Below are positions 24,362 through 25,323 of a stretch of DNA of 25,323 bases, in pieces. The notes beneath the pieces were generated by a model. It was not told the DNA's origin. It ran no database searches and saw nothing but the letters and a program-made list of their open reading frames with translations. Each line of letters begins with the position of its first letter. Within the stretch, counting starts at the first letter, position 1. Source of the stretch: Alkalibacterium indicireducens (GTDB taxonomy: Bacteria; Bacillota; Bacilli; Lactobacillales; Carnobacteriaceae_A); the NCBI RefSeq assembly GCF_039522005.1, contig NZ_BAAADA010000158.1:1-25323 (forward strand). The letters are read 5' to 3'. A program made the translations under genes and the position numbers.

Positions 24362-24916
24362 TCAGCTTCCTGAAGATTTTAGGTCTTTTTTTTCCTCCTG
24401 CGTTTCTCTGAAGCGCTGGATGGTGGACACATGATCCATCAGGAAATTAGCGGCTATTCCGATGGCGATCCCTGAAAGGATACCGATCGAAGATAAGACA
24501 GGCAAGTAGAGCAGAACGGTCCAGGTCTGTGCGATCGTGCTGGCCACCAGTAGTTGGCCTAGATTATGAAGGATGCCGCCTGTCGCACTCACACCGATGA
24601 TGCTGACGTGTTTACCACCAATAAATTTAACGATCAGCATCCCGAAGTAACTGAGCAGTGCTCCGGCAGTACTGTAAAGAAAAGTCGAAATCGTCCCGCC
24701 TAATAAGGTGGTCATCAAAAGCCGCATCCACAACACTTTAAAACTGTCCTTAAAAGGAAGCGTATAGATGGCGACGATGATTATCAAGTTAGCGATTCCC
24801 AGCTTCGCACCGGGTGCAAAGGCAAACGGAAAAGGAATCCCGCGTTCGATCAGACCTAAGATGACAGCCTGAGCGGATAGCAGAGAAATATAGATCATTT
24901 TTTGTGTACGATTCAT
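24362..24916 (-). CDS. Gx transporter family membrane protein, copy 2
   Basis: 184-aa paralogue of the protein at 15025-15597. Most residues are identical, including FPFAFAPGAKLGIANL and GVSATGGILHNLGQLLVA, but the charged C-terminal tail differs and many codons show silent differences. It starts at ATG 24916 with the same AGAAGGA site. Upstream homology with copy 1 stops 17 nt before the start codon, where ISLre2-like sequence begins, so its original promoter may be displaced. Confidence 0.85.
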   Translation of the reverse strand: MNRTQKMIYISLLSAQAVILGLIERGIPFPFAFAPGAKLGIANLIIIVAIYTLPFKDSFKVLWMRLLMTTLLGGTISTFLYSTAGALLSYFGMLIVKFIGGKHVSIIGVSATGGILHNLGQLLVASTIAQTWTVLLYLPVLSSIGILSGIAIGIAANFLMDHVSTIQRFRETQEEKKDLKSSGS

Positions 24917-24933
24917 TTATATCCTTCTTTTCT
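24842..24933 (-). repeat. Near-identical 92-nt 5' block of Gx gene, copy 2
   Basis: Matches 15523-15614 at 91 of 92 positions. The match ends abruptly after ...tatccttcttttct, where copy 2 continues with tgttgagtc and copy 1 with aaagggag. Confidence 0.85.
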
Positions 24934-24993
24934 TGTTGAGTCTATGTGTAAAATTAATGTCGGAAGAGGGGAAATTCGACCTAGACAAAAAGA

Positions 24994-25046
24994 AAGAAGA
25001 CCCTTAATCTAGAGATAACGACAACGCTAGAGAAAGAGGTCTTCTT
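24994..25046 (+). promoter_or_regulatory. Leader hairpin covering the transposase ribosome-binding site
   Basis: AAGAAGACC (24994-25002) pairs perfectly with GGTCTTCTT (25038-25046), which abuts the ATG at 25047 and includes part of the AGAGG ribosome-binding site. It could hide the start in read-through transcripts, a known way to limit transposase synthesis. Confidence 0.5.
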
Positions 25047-25323
25047 ATGAATCAAANNNNNNNNNNNNNNNNNNNNNNNNNNNNNNNNNNNNNNNNNNNN
25101 NNNNCTCAGTGCCGCTATTAAACAGATTGATTTAGAATTACTTCATGATTACAAAGAACAAGGATATGAGATTGACAGTGTGCCTGACCGTACGCTTCAA
25201 TTTACATTCGGAACCGTTGATTTTGAACGCCACCGTATGCGAAAAGAAGACAAAAAAAGTGTGATTCCTTTTGATAAAGCCGTCGGCTTAAAGCCTAGAA
25301 TCCGTAATTCTCCTCTTGTAGAG
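25047..25323 (+). CDS. ISLre2-family (UPF0236) transposase, N-terminal part, interrupted by an assembly gap
   Basis: Starts MNQ at 25047. Positions 25057-25104 are 48 Ns. After the gap one frame stays open to the window end and reads LSAAIKQIDLELLHDYKEQG, then LQFTFGTVDFERHRM and FDKAVGLKPRI, matching the N-terminal pattern of UPF0236 proteins (a TLFGEVEYERxxY-like segment followed by DEALGL). The frame after the gap (25105) does not agree with the ATG if the gap is really 48 nt, so the gap length is probably an estimate. Whether the gene is intact cannot be judged. Confidence 0.72.
25057..25104. other. Assembly gap (48 Ns)
   Basis: Unresolved bases within the ISLre2 transposase, consistent with a multi-copy IS that collapsed in assembly. 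Confidence 0.99.

Larger units (their letters stand above)
24934..25323 (+). mobile_element. 5' part of an ISLre2-family insertion sequence (runs off window)
   Basis: Contains the leader and first codons of a UPF0236/ISLre2 transposase. The left end is set at the point where homology between the two Gx copies is lost. The terminal inverted repeat cannot be confirmed because the other end is outside the window. Confidence 0.6.

Overview
The window looks like low-to-moderate GC Firmicutes DNA, most likely order Lactobacillales and perhaps a Carnobacteriaceae-type organism; the genus is my inference. The main evidence is the conserved block yacL-ispD-gltX-cysS-mrnC-rlmB-yacP (107-6898), a hallmark of the Bacillus/Lactobacillales chromosome. 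Shine-Dalgarno sites are strong, and TTG and GTG starts are common. The block lacks ispF and cysE, which lie between these genes in Bacillus subtilis.

Core block, 1-6957 (+ strand): a PIN/TRAM membrane protein, an IspD-type cytidylyltransferase, GluRS, CysRS, Mini-RNase III, the 23S rRNA methyltransferase RlmB and the NYN-domain RNase YacP. It is closed by a clear terminator. The usual next gene, sigH, is absent; an AT-rich mosaic of acquired modules follows.

Module A, 7087-8468: a TnpB-only IS200/IS605-type unit. It has a catalytically intact TnpB (- strand) and a stack of stem-loops downstream that looks like an omega RNA ending at a CTCAAG right end. A divergent ribbon-helix-helix protein shares a perfect palindromic operator with tnpB, and both -10 boxes lie inside that palindrome.

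Module B, 8667-14884: the most interesting part, a restriction-modification-like locus. A 961-aa protein fuses a D12-class adenine MTase to a second zinc-ribbon MTase (+ strand). Convergent to it is an 805-aa protein with the same zinc-ribbon MTase architecture, an altered motif IV (DFPY instead of DPPY) and a C-terminal Mrr-type nuclease. The latter gene is translationally coupled to a tandem-XRE regulator. A bidirectional terminator separates the converging genes.

Module C, 15025-24933: two diverged copies of a Gx-transporter (COG4769-like) gene, both on the - strand, flank an ISL3-family element with a frameshifted transposase and a ribose-type ABC sugar operon. The operon order is isomerase/epimerase, lipoprotein, ATPase, permease, PfkB kinase, DeoR regulator. 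It is preceded by a CcpA-like cre site and a triple 10-bp direct repeat. The two Gx genes share an almost identical 92-nt 5' block although their bodies have diverged.

Right edge, about 24934-25323: the start of an ISLre2-family (UPF0236) transposase, interrupted by 48 Ns and running off the window.

No rRNA, tRNA or CRISPR array was seen. All functional calls are from reading motifs; no search was run.
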